DNA of 64,000 nt from Bugula neritina. Taxonomy: Eukaryota; Bryozoa; Gymnolaemata; Cheilostomatida; Bugulidae. Each line of letters starts with the position of its first letter. Position 1 is the first letter of the stretch. The notes beneath the pieces were generated by a model, which was not told the DNA's origin, did not search any database, and was given only the letters and a program-made list of their open reading frames with translations. The stretch spans positions 8,013,473-8,077,472 of the forward strand of contig OZ037770.1 of assembly GCA_964035545.1 (NCBI GenBank), given 5' to 3'. This document shows, one piece after another, positions 50,417 through 62,015 of this stretch. The position numbers and the translations under genes are program-made.

Positions 50417-52680
50417 CAACAACAATTTATTAACATACTCCATGAAAACTGTCTGACCCAGGTTATTGAAGAGCCAACACACACATTCGGTAACACCCTA
50501 GACATTATCTGTACCAGTGACACCTCCATAATAGATTCTATAAATGTAATTAGGCCGGGGCTCAGTGATCATTACATATTCGTAGCTAAACTACTAATTG
50601 AAAACCCACCTTCCCAAGATGTTATCCACAAAAATCATAAAGACATTCTTATCCACCACAAAGCTGATATCATTAAATTTAGAAACTATATGAGCTATGC
50701 ATGTGAAAAGCTTTCACATATGGATAATTTCCAGCAGATGTGGGATACTTTCTCTGTCGCCTTCAAAGAAGCTATTGAAATATCTGTACCAAAAAAGACC
50801 ATAAAAATAAGAAACAGTGGCCAACCACCTTGGTTTTCTAAAGAGGCTAAGAAACTTCATGACATGCAGATGTCATTATATAGAAAATTCAAGAGAACAA
50901 ATAACCCATACTTTTTGCAGAGATACCAACAGCAAAGAAAAAACAATAAAAAAGCCTTCAAGTTAATCAAGAAGGAATACATAGTGAACAAAGTCTATAA
51001 GCCTCTGCTAAAAGGAAACATTACAAGCATCTGCCAACATCCACTTACAAGTATTAAAATTAAAAACGGTAATATAACTACAGACAGTCTGAAACGCGCA
51101 GAAACTCTAAATAGCTATTTTCATAGCCAGTTCTGTATTGATGAAACCATTACTGATCTCCCCCTTCTCCCTACTATTAGCAGGACTCTTGAGATCAACC
51201 CTGAAGGAGTCAAGAAATTAATTCATGATCTGAAGAACAATAAATCTCCAGGACCTGATCAGATACGAAAGTGTGAGCTTTTAATAGACCCTGGTATAGC
51301 AGCCCAGTGTCTTACATGTGTCTTTCAGGCCTCAATAGACTCCGGAGTGCTCCCAGCACAATGGAGAACTGCCAATGTGACACCAGTCCACAAAAAAAGC
51401 GCCAAAGACGAGCCATCAAAATATCGCCCAATCCCTTTCACCAGCACCCCTTGTAAAATGTTAGAACACATTGTCCTACATTATCTAAAAAAATTACTTG
51501 ACAGCATGCTCTACAACAGACAGCATGGTTTCAGAAAAGGCTTAAGCTGTGAAACTCAGCTTTGTGCTACCATAGAAAAATCTGTGGAGCATGATCATGT
51601 TATTCATGGAGTAGTCCTTGATTTCCGTAAGGCGTTTGATAAGGTCCCCCACACTCTACTCATGCAAAAAATTCGTTGTATTGATGGCATTAACCCAAGC
51701 ATAGCAAATTGGGTCCAAGGGTTCCTAACAAAAAAAAGTCAGAAAACTGCCATACGCGGTGTATTATCATCAGATCTCCCTGTCTCCTCGGGAGTGCCAC
51801 AGGGTTCGGTACTAGGGCCAACCTTGTTTCTTATATACGCAAATGACCTACCAAAAGTAATAACATGCAAAGTGAGTCTCCATGCCGATGACACCCTGTT
51901 TTATGCTGCTGTGAATAGCAATGAGGACAAGCAGCTTTTCCAGACAAATATAGATGCTCTACAGAAGTGGTCTATGAAATGGAAAATGCCTTTTAACACG
52001 GAAAAGTGTGAGGTAATCATCTTTAGCAATGCCCCAAAGGCATATCCAGTGTTTGACCCCAACTATGCCCTTGGTGGACCTCCGCTCAAATGCAGACAGG
52101 AGATCAAATATCTTGGTATAATTCTGCAGTCCAACTTGAAATTTGAGCAACATATTACATCTAAGATCAAAAGTGCCTCCAAGGTTCTAGGTTGCATAAA
52201 ATACTCGCTTTATGAAGCCCCTGCCAATAGCAAACTACTCGCATACACCAGTCTCTGCCGACCAATTCTAGAATACGGCGATACTCTTTAGGACCTAGCG
52301 GATTCAGGTAATATTGATGCCTTAGAGCGTGTACAGTCCTAAGCAATCAGGTTTATTAAAAATATCAAAGAAAGACAAGGCATCTCAGAAGCTCAAAATA
52401 AACTCGAACTACAACTTCTCAAAGACCGAAGAAAAACACATAGGTTGTCACTGTTAATGAGAATCCTCTCAGATGAATCTAAACACCAAACCTTAGCTTC
52501 AGCTTATGATGAACTGAATAAAAATAAAAACAAGTACACTATGTAAACGCAAGCTGCACAGAGAGGTGAGCCAACATCTATCTATGCTGCGAGCAAGGTC
52601 TATTTTAACGGTTTTCTCCCACGCAGTGTGAGAGATCTGAAGCTAAGGTCAACTAACACACAACAATAAACAGCTATATG
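50417..52680 (+). mobile_element. 5'-truncated non-LTR retrotransposon (Jockey/CR1-like), broken
   Basis: A frame open from 50417 starts inside the C-terminal part of an APE-type endonuclease (NTLDIICTSD..., GLSDHY) and runs through reverse transcriptase to a TAG at 52289-52291. RT motifs: KSPGPDQI, DFRKAFDKVPH, SSGVPQGSVLGPTLFLIY, HADD (usual YADD or FADD). Beyond the TAG the same protein continues in decayed form (LADSGNIDALERVQS, then LKDRRKTHRLSLLMRIL), so the TAG is a mutation. The 5' end, ORF1 and most of the endonuclease are missing. Confidence 0.85.
50690..52291 (+). pseudogene. Reverse transcriptase ORF of the plus-strand non-LTR element
   Basis: 533 codons from the first Met. The finger and palm motifs of a LINE reverse transcriptase are in order, ending just after RPILEYGD, where the consensus continues into the thumb and C-terminal region. 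The catalytic box reads HADD. It is truncated by the TAG at 52289 and has no complete endonuclease, so it is not expected to move on its own. Confidence 0.8.
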
Positions 52681-53479
52681 CTGCTATACTAACTTATACT
52701 GACATTTATCACTAACCAAAAAGGCGCTCCACGTTTGCACCATGACGGTGACATTGAGTGTTCTATCGTCTACGAGTAACGAGTAACGAGTAACGTCTAC
52801 AGGCAGTCGACTGGTCCGGTAATAAAATGCCATTGTCATTGTGATTGGCATTACATCAATGATTATGATTTCATCATACATGAAATGCCGTGATAATTGC
52901 TGAAAACATAAACTCACATAGACACCAATAGAAACTGAATGTTATATCGTGATTTATAAACATGTGTAGTTGTCTTCTCTTGTTATTGCGTGTGTGTAGA
53001 GTGTACAACTCTAAGATATTAGATATAGCTTGGGTGTGGCTCGTGTGAGTGTTGTAGCCATATAACCTAGTGTAAATGGTAGAATGGGGAGACTTTAGAC
53101 TGGTTGAAGAACTATTGAGGATATTTATATAGAATGTATGCGACCCAAATACAGTGTGTTAGGGTACGTTAGTGAAGACTAGCCCAGGATCATAGACTGA
53201 GGAGCACCATCAGCCAACCATCCTAACCCGGAGTCTTAACTTCACCCCTACGGACGGACAGGAGCTGGCGTTACCTCACAGCCAAGCCATTAACCCGTAA
53301 CTGTACACCGACTCCAAGCTCACCCCAAGGCTACGATATATATATTATTCGATGAGTTTACGTTACTCAAAATTAGTAAAACCCACCATAACAAGTATCT
53401 GTATCTGTATGAAGTAGATCTTGCAGCAGATCCCGTAGGACCATCGTGCAAGCCTCAGAGATCAACGAGTTACTATAAT
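52681..53479. other. Spacer between two non-LTR elements
   Basis: About 800 bp with no recognised gene. A minor tandem GAGTAAC motif occurs near 52775-52795. Confidence 0.45.
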
Positions 53480-55627
53480 GGCAATCAACAAATTATATCT
53501 ACTTTTCAATGTATAAAGCAAAATAAAATGTATTGATGTAGAGATCTATTAGTATTAGAAGAAAGCAATGGTAGGGACGCTCAGTGGGGACAAAAGTGAG
53601 CAGTCTGCTCAACACCGACTTCAAGTCTAATGTCCCTGATTGTTCTGGGGAGGAAGCTATGATAAAATGGGCCAGTTTTTGAAGAGAGTGACGTTACCAA
53701 TCCCTGTGACTGAAAACGCGTGGTTACATTGGTATTTACAGAAGTTGTGTTCTCTTCCAAGAATTTAGTGAAAATCTCTGTCGGGCTACCAGCCATTTTT
53801 TTGTAGATCTTCACTCTCAACTCTCTACAGCGAACTTCCAGAGTGCTGAGGCGTAATTTTTCTCGAGCCTCTGACACACTGTCAGTACGGCTTTTTAAGT
53901 TTCCTATAAATCGGATAGCCAGATTTTGAACTCCCTCAATTTTATTTATAAGTTTTTGTGTATAAGGGTCAAATACCTGGCATCCATACTAAAGTATGGG
54001 GTGGCATAGGGCAGTGAAAGCAAGTAATTTTGTTTTACGCGGCAAATTCGATAGTGTTTGCCTTATCAACCCCAGGATCTGAGAGGCCTTTTTAACTTTT
54101 GCTCTATATGTTTGTCAAACTTTAGATTATTTTGTATAATGACGCCTAGATATTTGGCCTCTTCAACCTCACTAACTTTTTCTCCTGCGAGAGTGTAGGT
54201 ACCATTAGAATTTGGTCTTTTATAGAAGAACATTATTTAGGTCTTTTTAATATTGAAACCCATGCCTCATTTTATAGACCATTCATATATGTTGTTTATG
54301 TCTTTTTGAAAACTTTCAGAGTCACTTGAGTGAATCACAGACTTAAAAATGACGGTATTGTCTGCAAATAAACTACCATTACAGGAGAAGCAATCAGGCA
54401 TATCGTTAATATACAATAAAAAGAGTTTGGGGCCAATGACCGATCCTTGGGGTACACCAGAGGTAACCAACACTTCTTCGCTAAAGCAGTTTTGCAGAAC
54501 AACTCTTTGAGTTCTATTGGTAAGAAAGTCTTTGAGCCAAGATATGATATAGGGTGAGATGCTGTTAATCATTTTATCAATAAGTAGATGATGAGGGACA
54601 ACATCAAATGCCTTACGAAAATCAAGGATTAAGGCATGGACAGCGTTTTTAGAATCAACCATTTTAGCAATTTCGTGGCAAGTCAGCGTCAGCTGAGTCT
54701 CACACGATAAGCCAGCCCTGAAACCATGCTGACATGATGATAAAATGTCGTTCAGCTCATGATTCAGGGCATGTAACAGTATGTGTTCAGCTATTTTGCA
54801 TGGTATGCTTGTCAGGGATATGGGTCTGTAATTTGTTACGCTGCTTTTATTACCAGATTTGATAACCGGAGTGACATTTGCGGATTTCCAGCCAACAGGA
54901 ACAGTACCAGATTGAATGGAAAGGTTAATTATTTTTGAAAGACATTGACCAAATAATTCTGGGTCAAGCTTTAATAGCGTGTCATTTATCCCGTCAGGTC
55001 CAGCTGCTTTTCATTTTTTAAGATTAAGTATTAGATTGGCTATGCCATGACTATGAACCTTTAGGTTTTTAGGCAAAGGAAGTTTGTCATTGGCATTATT
55101 TATACAACCAAAGGACTCGGGTAAGAGAACGTGAGCTTTAGTGAATTGTGCCTGGAAAAAGGAATTTAAAAGATTGGCAATTTTAACTGGATCTTTTATT
55201 AGGTTATCTTTTTCAAGCAACCTTAACAACTCATTTTTGTTAGATGATAATGACTCAATATACAAGAAGAAGGGCTTTGAGTTTCCCTTTTCCAAAAGCT
55301 CATTTATTGTCAGAGATATGTATGTCGTTTTAGCTAACTTACAAGATGGTTGGTAGAGCTGTTGATCTGTCTTGTATTTTTTCAGTAGGTGTGGGTCTTG
55401 GAAAGACATATCTTTTATAAAGATTTTTTAAGGCCCTACATTTACGTTTCAATGCATGTGTATACCATATTGATCCCCTTTTAGGCACAATGACTTTTTT
55501 AGGGATTTCGGTATTTATCAAATCATGTATCTGTTTCACAATAATCCCAAACTAGGTCTATAGTGGAAGTCTTATTAATTATATCATTCAGTCTATCCCA
55601 AACAGTTCTAAGTTTGTTTGTATATAG
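53480..55627 (-). mobile_element. Second non-LTR retrotransposon, degenerate
   Basis: Minus-strand pieces of another LINE of the same broad class: upstream part (55011-55409, KQIHDL and KNELLRLLEKD), RT core (54267-54662, LDFRKAFDVVPHHLL, TSGVPQGSVIGPKLFLLYIN, FADN in place of FADD) and the C-terminal end (53581-53877, LRLSTLEVRCRELRVKIYKK then FYHSFLPRTIRDIRL). Stops and frame changes separate the pieces. It is a different family from the element at 50417. The LTR element abuts its upstream end at 55627. Confidence 0.8.
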
Positions 55628-55931
55628 TGTTATGATTTTCAGAATTAGGGTCGATGTGCAACCAAGAGAGTCTATTTATTGCTAGAGAAACTTCACCGTG
55701 ATAAGTCGAGTAGATATCGTTATATTTAGGTACAGGAATACATAATAAAATCTAATATAAACAGTCAACAATACACACGTCTAGTTAATTTACTGCACTA
55801 TCCTCAACTGGCTAGTAGCGCGAAGCTAACTACTGCTACTCAATATCAACTTAGCTAATTGGCTGGGTATATAGTTCCGGGTCAATATGCGACCTTGCGT
55901 ATTGTGCTGCTGGTAGCTCCATGAGCCACCA
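55628..55931 (-). repeat. 3' LTR of the Gypsy element
   Basis: 304 bp, partner of 62784-63087. The outer side joins the upstream end of the minus-strand LINE. Confidence 0.95.
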
Positions 55932-56214
55932 AACCGCCCCCGCCAGCAGAAAGCCCTCTTTCTGATATACAAAATATAATTTACAAGTAACCAGGTACAT
56001 CAGTGGACTAACGAGAAAAAAAGATATAAAATGTATTTACAGGAACCAATCTAATTAGATATATATATGTATATAAAAAAATATGTGCACAATAAATTGA
56101 CATTAGGTCATGAGTAAGTCTTATCTACAGGCAGAGTACATGCCACCGTAACGGTAGGGAATGCCACAGAGAGGTAGTAGAGGAGTAAGATGGAAGTTGG
56201 AGAGAGAACTCAGG

Positions 56215-56985
56215 TTACTCCTGGGCGGCTCGTTTCATGCGTTTGATAGACTCCTGTAGCGACCAGAGCTCACTGGATGCGGCATGAATGCGGGGGGCCA
56301 GTCTGTATACCTCTTGCTCCAGGTCGTTTGCCCTAGTCTCTACTTCTCGTAAGTTGCGGGCCAGAGGAGATGAGCGAGAGAAAGTCTGCTGCTGCCAGTG
56401 CCTTTTCCGTTCTGAGGATGAAAGTGGGGGAGGGAGTGTGTACGTCTTTGTGTCTACCCTCTGTAGTACGACACGGGGGAGCGTATGCGGTTGACGTATG
56501 GGACTGAGAGGTGGGGGATTAGATGATTTTGTAGGCTTATCCATGGGTTCAGAAATGATGGGTCGAGGAGAGGGAAAGCCTTGCTCCAGGCGAGATAGCC
56601 GAGCTGGGTCGGTGATGAGAGGTCTGATAGCTTCAAGGAATGCGGGGTATGACGATTTATCTACGTTGTATACGTGTCCCTGAAAGCAATGCATGGTGCG
56701 TTGATGACACAGTAGGTAGTCACGATTATAACTATATTCCCCGCAGGGGCAGAACGTTGTGATATAATGCTGTGGCAAGTGGACTCTCAGTCTACGATGG
56801 GTTGTAAATCGCTGTTGACATAGCTGGCACTCGCGGTTACTGCCATCTCCTCTATGTTTCTTAATTTCTGTCTCTGTGGCAGGGGTAGTCCAGTTAGAGG
56901 TTGCTTCTAGCTGGGGTGGCAGTTGTCTGGTTGTGGAAGTTGGTGGGGCCGGCTTCGGGTCCCACGCCATCTCTAGGGAAGGCAT
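56215..56985 (-). CDS. Extra ORF downstream of pol: C2H2 zinc fingers and coiled coil
   Basis: 256 aa in the position where some Gypsy elements have env. One canonical C2H2 finger (CQLCQQRF...RVHLPQH, C-x2-C-x12-H-x3-H) and a second, atypical one (CPCGEYSY...LLCHQRTMH, C-x1-C-x12-H-x4-H), then a Pro/Ser-rich linker and a C-terminal heptad-like stretch (LREVETRANDLEQEVYRLA). It has no signal peptide and no membrane helix, so it is not an envelope protein. A nucleic-acid or protein-binding accessory role is an inference. GC content matches pol. Confidence 0.75.
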   Translation of the reverse strand: MPSLEMAWDPKPAPPTSTTRQLPPQLEATSNWTTPATETEIKKHRGDGSNRECQLCQQRFTTHRRLRVHLPQHYITTFCPCGEYSYNRDYLLCHQRTMHCFQGHVYNVDKSSYPAFLEAIRPLITDPARLSRLEQGFPSPRPIISEPMDKPTKSSNPPPLSPIRQPHTLPRVVLQRVDTKTYTLPPPLSSSERKRHWQQQTFSRSSPLARNLREVETRANDLEQEVYRLAPRIHAASSELWSLQESIKRMKRAAQE

Positions 56986-57011
56986 GCCCGGAGAGACGGG
57001 CGCGAGTGTGT

Positions 57012-57571
57012 TTACAAGAGTAGAATTATTGTTAGATTGGGCGGATCTTTACAACATAATTCTAGTGACTGTCGACTGTTACTAGTCTGAGAGTCACAAC
57101 TTTTAGAATGCACTCGAGAAACCAGTGAATCATGTGTGGACTGACTAAGAACAGCGTCTAGCTCCAGGTCTAACAGACCGTCGGCCATTACAGTGTCCTC
57201 GTCGTCATTCACGTGAAACGTGGTTCCCAGTAATTCTGATTCAATCTGATGAATTAGTTCAGAATTTACTGGCATCGAGCCCGTTTCCATGAATAGGAAT
57301 ACAAGACTTATACTGGCTTACCTGGGAACTCGGTATTAATGTCCATACTCAACGTTCTTGGTAAGATTGGAGCTGGTTGTGAGATACGTCTGCCTTTGGC
57401 GATGTCAGCGTAAGAAAAGGCTGAGCATCGTTTCTGGGGCACGAGGTCGGAACTATTTGCTTTACGCGCATTAATTCCTCCCACTATTCCGCCCTCGCAA
57501 AAGTTGATATTTGCGTGGGGTTCACAACTCCAACATTTCACCGTACGGTTTTCCCCTAGACTTTCATGCAT
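57012..57571 (-). other. Two small ORFs between pol and the zinc-finger ORF
   Basis: 57308-57571 (87 codons, with KCWSCEPHANINFCEGG and FSYADIAKGRR) runs into a good splice donor (CCCAG|GTAAGC at about 57318). 57012-57290 (92 codons) is acidic (VNDDEDTVMADGLLDLELD). They have the same orientation as the element and no recognised family. They may be pieces of one spliced accessory product with the zinc-finger ORF. Confidence 0.4.
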
Positions 57572-57587
57572 GCCGCTTTTAATGCAG

Positions 57588-58907
57588 TCACATACGAAGT
57601 CTTTTAAATATGGTGGGGGTTTCCTCGTACGCTGTCCCCGTTTTAGGGGGGATCGACACGCTCGCCGGTTTATTAGTAGGGGCCTCTAATGGCGTCTCTA
57701 CTTCACCGTTAGCGGTTACCTCTTCTTGTTCTCCGGATGGAGCCCCTCCCTCCGTGGGGGTTTGCACTTCCGGAACCGGCTCGGTTTCTGGAAGTGATGG
57801 AATTAGACTTGGCGGCGGCGGACACGCTTCTGTTGGCAAAAGCTGTCGTTCTTCTCTCACCAAGTTTTCCTCCCGCGGTATGACCACTTCATATTCAGGT
57901 CCATGCCGCCGTCGCCCGCGTGTTGTTGTCTGCCTCCTGGGCTCCAACAACGGGGGGGGGGCTTCTCCCACTGTGTCGGGGCTAGCCCAGTGCGGCTTCA
58001 AGCGAGACTCATTCTGGATAGACACCTGCCCTGAGCGCTCAATCTTGTACGTATGGTTGGGCATAGCCTCGACGATCACGTAGGGTCCCACGAACTTAGG
58101 CTGTAACTTAGCCGCCTGTCCGCGACGCCTACGGTAATTGATCATCCAAACCTTATCTCCCGTTTGATAGAGGGGTGGTTCCTCGGAATCTTCGTGTCGC
58201 ACCTTCCACTGCTGTTTGCGCAGCATTTCATGCGCGACCTTCATCCGTTCCACTAGTTCACTGGCATACTCGTGAACCGAGTTGTCTTGCTCTGGAACGT
58301 GGTAGGTAAGATGGTCAGGGACGCGGGTCTCTCTCCCGAGCATCAAGAGGTTTGGGGTCTCACCAGTACTGGTGTGTGGGGTGCTACGGTAGACACGCAT
58401 GACTTGCGGCAACACCATGTCCCATTCCTCTTGGCTGCGTCCGAGGAGGAGACTCCGGAGCGCATCACCTAGCATCCGGTTGTTGCGCTCCACCACCCCA
58501 TTACCTTGTGGGTGATAGGGGGTGGTCCTGCTTTGATTTACTCCCCAGAGGCGGCAAAGGTTGCTCATCAGTTGGGACTGGAATTGAGCGCCTTGATCAG
58601 AGTGTATCTGTTCGGGGAGACCGAAATAGCAGAATACATGTTGGTCTAGTACCCTGGCCACTGTTGGGGCTGACGCATCTGGGATAGCCAGAGCATCTGC
58701 CCACCTAGTAAAGTGGTCGGTCAGTACTAAGATCCAACTATTGCCTCTGGGGGTCAGGGGCATGGGTCCGACCAGGTCTACAGCGACTATTTGCCAGGGC
58801 CTTCCAGCATATAGCCTCCGCCGTCCCGCTTCACCAGGGAGACGGCCATGCTTAGTGGCCTGGCAGATCTCACACTGTTTGACTCTGAGTCGGACGTCCC
58901 GCTCCAT
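57588..58907 (-). CDS. Integrase part of pol (separated by frameshift and stop)
   Basis: 439 codons from an internal Met. The CxxC of the zinc-binding domain (CEIC), then the DDE core with D44, D104 and E140 (VDLVGP, HSDQGAQF, NGVVERN; 35 residues between the last two), and a GPY/F module (KFVGPYVIV). Followed by a long Pro/Glu-rich C-terminal extension of about 150 residues. Without the upstream frame it lacks its own start, so this copy is probably not autonomous. Confidence 0.9.
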   Translation of the reverse strand: MERDVRLRVKQCEICQATKHGRLPGEAGRRRLYAGRPWQIVAVDLVGPMPLTPRGNSWILVLTDHFTRWADALAIPDASAPTVARVLDQHVFCYFGLPEQIHSDQGAQFQSQLMSNLCRLWGVNQSRTTPYHPQGNGVVERNNRMLGDALRSLLLGRSQEEWDMVLPQVMRVYRSTPHTSTGETPNLLMLGRETRVPDHLTYHVPEQDNSVHEYASELVERMKVAHEMLRKQQWKVRHEDSEEPPLYQTGDKVWMINYRRRRGQAAKLQPKFVGPYVIVEAMPNHTYKIERSGQVSIQNESRLKPHWASPDTVGEAPPPLLEPRRQTTTRGRRRHGPEYEVVIPREENLVREERQLLPTEACPPPPSLIPSLPETEPVPEVQTPTEGGAPSGEQEEVTANGEVETPLEAPTNKPASVSIPPKTGTAYEETPTIFKRLRM

Positions 58908-58942
58908 TTGTGGCCAATACTACAGGAGTCGTAATTTGGAGA

Positions 58943-61585
58943 TCACTCTCTTGACCCTGCGTGGGCCTGTTTGTGAGTGTCCCAAATCAACTCACAGCGG
59001 GTGGCAGTGGGACAGACTACCCTCTTCCTCTCTGGGTGTCTGCCGCTGGCAGCTAGAGAGATGGTCAGTAAACCATCCTGCCCGATCCGCAGCGAGTCCC
59101 AACGCTGACAGTATAGCCGGAACTCGGCGCATCCCTGTCGTATGCGTTCCTCGCTGGGTCGTCGCCCTTCCTTTTTGGCCCGGTATATGTCTGCCACGAC
59201 TCCAGGCAGCTCTTCTTGGAGCTTCTTCAGCTCTCGGACATTATCGGCCAGCACAGGGTTGGTGCGGAGGTTTTGTACAACCTCTGGGGACTCGTCAACC
59301 TCCTGTCTGAGTTGACCCTGGTCCCAGTCAAACGGTGCTCCGTGGTGAGCCAGCGTTTCCAACTCGCATCGCGGGGGACCTCCATCCCTCCTCTCGATGT
59401 TGAGACACTGTTTGCAACCTCCATCAGGTCGGCGGCTCAAACCATCCGCATTGCTGTGTCTCTTGCCCGGTCGATGTTCGATCCGGTATGAGAATTCAGC
59501 TAGGATTTCGAGCCACCGGGCGACCTGACTGGAGGGCTCTGCTCTCTTGCGCAACCAGATCAGCGAGGCATGATCTGTACACAGCCGGAACTTCCTGCCG
59601 TATAAGTATGGTCTGAAGTGCTTCACTGACTTGATTACTGCCAGCAGCTCCTTGTGGGTAGTGCAGTAATTTCGTTCAGCGGGCGAGAGAGACTTACTGT
59701 AGTAGGCTACTACTACCTCTCGGCCTTCCTGCACTTGAGACAGCACAGCGCCAACATTTTGGTCACTGGCGTCAGTGTCGAGGATGTACTCCACAGTGGG
59801 GTCTGGGTAGGCCAAGATGGGCGCCGTTAGTAGGCTGCCCTTGAGGCGATCGAACGCTTCTTGTTCGACTGGGGTCCACTGCCACGTCACTCCCTTTGCG
59901 GTGAGCCGGTTTAACGGCTGTGCTATGCCCGCAAAGTCTGGTATGTATTGCCTGTAATACCCTACCAGCCCCAAGAAAGCCCGGAGTCCGGTCAAGTCTT
60001 GGGGGGTGACCCAGTCTTCTATCGCCTGTACCTTTTCGGGATCCAATGCTACGCCGTTTCGACCGACAACGTGCCTCAGGTACTTGACCTCCGGCTGCAA
60101 TAGAGAGCACTTGAAAGGTTTGAGCTTAAGACCGGCACCTCGGAGTCTCTCGAGGACCTCCCACAGACGACTGACATGCGTCTCGAAGTCTGGGAAGATC
60201 ACGATGACATCATCGAGGTAGACCAGCAGTGTCTTCCAATGGAGCCCGCTAAGGACTTGCTCCATCAGCCTCTGGAAGGTGGCTGGGGCGGAGGTTAGCC
60301 CGAAAGGCAACACCTTCCACTTCCACAAACCGTCCCGGGTGATAAACGCCGCTTTCTCCTGGGCATCGGGACTCAGAGGGACTTGCCAGTAGCTACTCAG
60401 CAAGTCTAACGTACTGAAGTACTTGCTGCCGGCTAGGGCATCCAATGACTCGTCAATACGAGGGAGAGGGTAGGTGTCCTGTATGGTTACGCTATTGAGT
60501 TTGCGGTAATCCACACAGAACCTCCAACTGCCGTCTTTCTTCCGGACCAGTACGACCGGCGAGCTCCACGCACTATGGGCGGGCTCTATGAGGCCGCGGT
60601 CCAGAAGATCCCGCACCTGTCGGCTAACCTCCTTCTCTTTTTCTGGCCCCAGCCTACGTGTGGGTTGCCGGACAGAGGCTGTCCCTGCAGTCAGCGGTAT
60701 TTTGTGTCTGACAACTCCAGTCAGTCCCACGTCATGATCTCCGCTGCTGAACACATCACCGTAGTCGCGTAGCAACTTCGCCATAGCTTGGCGTTCCTTG
60801 TTGCTCGCGCAGCCGCCACAGGCTGTTTCGTATAACTCCCAGAGATGTGTTGGGACCGTCCCTCGCCCCTGAGTAGGGTGTCGAGGGGGTGCCTCCGTCG
60901 CGTCACCCAGCGACGGGCCCACGTCCTCCTCCTGGACGGAGTGGAACCGGCCCAGCATTGACCCAGCTGGAAGCTCAAGGGGCTCGGTAAAGGGGTTGAC
61001 ACACTGCACCGAGACCTCCCCTCGCTCAGTTAGTCGGTTTAAACTACTAGCAAGTTGGATCCTTTCGTGCGCGCCTTCAACGACCCCGAGTCTGGCTATC
61101 CGGTTGCTGTTCACTCGGCAGTGGATAGTAGCTCTGGAGCGTCCGGGCACGGTGCAGTTTCGAACTACCTGAACACCACCCACCAGAGAACGCCCAAACT
61201 TATCCACACAGGCGAGTTCTCGCCCGCCCATCAGCACTACCGACTTGCTAAAGTCTATTCGGCACTGGTGCTGCTTCAAGAAGGGCATTCCAAGGATAGC
61301 ATCTTCCTCCAGTTGGCTTATGACAAAGGTCTTCTGTACAGCCTGGTCTCGGACACGTCCAGGGAGCTCGATAATCCCGTAGAAGGGGATACACGACCTG
61401 TCTGCCAGGGTGCCATGTTCCCCTGTATACGGTCGTACTCTATCCCTGTCCCGGCGGGGCAGTGCCTCAAAGATCCTGCGACTGAGAAGGTTAGTAGTAC
61501 AACCGGAGTCTAGCAGGAAGGTGACGGTGTTACCCGCCACCTTTCCGGGTAGGAAATAGCTCTCTCCGTGTGGTTGTACTTTCAC
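58943..61585 (-). CDS. pol: Pol: protease, reverse transcriptase, RNase H (3' part broken off)
   Basis: 880 aa. Aspartic protease with LLDSGCTTN (DSG, residues 26-28). RT with WRFCVDYRKLN, STLDLLSSYWQV, LPFGLTSAPATFQ and the catalytic YLDD near residue 457. RNase H with LDTDASD near residue 603, then KELLAV and TDHASL. The frame ends within the integrase zinc-binding N-terminus (H...H region): a frameshift near 58960 and a TAG at 58920-58922 separate it from the rest of integrase. Confidence 0.92.
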   Translation of the reverse strand: MKVQPHGESYFLPGKVAGNTVTFLLDSGCTTNLLSRRIFEALPRRDRDRVRPYTGEHGTLADRSCIPFYGIIELPGRVRDQAVQKTFVISQLEEDAILGMPFLKQHQCRIDFSKSVVLMGGRELACVDKFGRSLVGGVQVVRNCTVPGRSRATIHCRVNSNRIARLGVVEGAHERIQLASSLNRLTERGEVSVQCVNPFTEPLELPAGSMLGRFHSVQEEDVGPSLGDATEAPPRHPTQGRGTVPTHLWELYETACGGCASNKERQAMAKLLRDYGDVFSSGDHDVGLTGVVRHKIPLTAGTASVRQPTRRLGPEKEKEVSRQVRDLLDRGLIEPAHSAWSSPVVLVRKKDGSWRFCVDYRKLNSVTIQDTYPLPRIDESLDALAGSKYFSTLDLLSSYWQVPLSPDAQEKAAFITRDGLWKWKVLPFGLTSAPATFQRLMEQVLSGLHWKTLLVYLDDVIVIFPDFETHVSRLWEVLERLRGAGLKLKPFKCSLLQPEVKYLRHVVGRNGVALDPEKVQAIEDWVTPQDLTGLRAFLGLVGYYRQYIPDFAGIAQPLNRLTAKGVTWQWTPVEQEAFDRLKGSLLTAPILAYPDPTVEYILDTDASDQNVGAVLSQVQEGREVVVAYYSKSLSPAERNYCTTHKELLAVIKSVKHFRPYLYGRKFRLCTDHASLIWLRKRAEPSSQVARWLEILAEFSYRIEHRPGKRHSNADGLSRRPDGGCKQCLNIERRDGGPPRCELETLAHHGAPFDWDQGQLRQEVDESPEVVQNLRTNPVLADNVRELKKLQEELPGVVADIYRAKKEGRRPSEERIRQGCAEFRLYCQRWDSLRIGQDGLLTISLAASGRHPERKRVVCPTATRCELIWDTHKQAHAGSRE

Positions 61586-62015
61586 CCCCCCGCATGTGCT
61601 GTCCTGGATGAGTAGGACGGCGGGGGTTTCACCCGTGGTTTATGGGGTTTCCGGCGGCGAGGTTGGTGCCGGCGGGGTTCGGAGCTCTCCACTGGGCCTT
61701 CCGGCTCTATTTCAGTGGCGGGCTCCTCTTCCCGAGGTAACCGGTGGAACCGGTTAGCGAGTGGCAGGGAGAAGGTACTCTGCTGCTGTGTGGGTCGGCA
61801 AGTCCTGCGTGGTACCTGCCACTCGGGGGGAGTGTACCGTCGTGTCCGTACGAACAGACGGCGGCGTGTCCCATCATGCTCCTTCAGTTGCGGCCCGCAG
61901 GGAGGGAGGGCGTCCGCGGGCCGTGACAGTTTAACGCCCCTTGGTGTTGGGGTCGTCTTTGCTGTCCATGGTCTTGACCAGCACTACTCCAGCCCGGCCC
62001 CACAAGTGTTGGGGG

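Noticed and set aside
55618-55632. Target-site duplication of the Gypsy element
   Set aside because: TATAG on the left and CAATA on the right do not match at 4-6 bp; reporting one would be guesswork.
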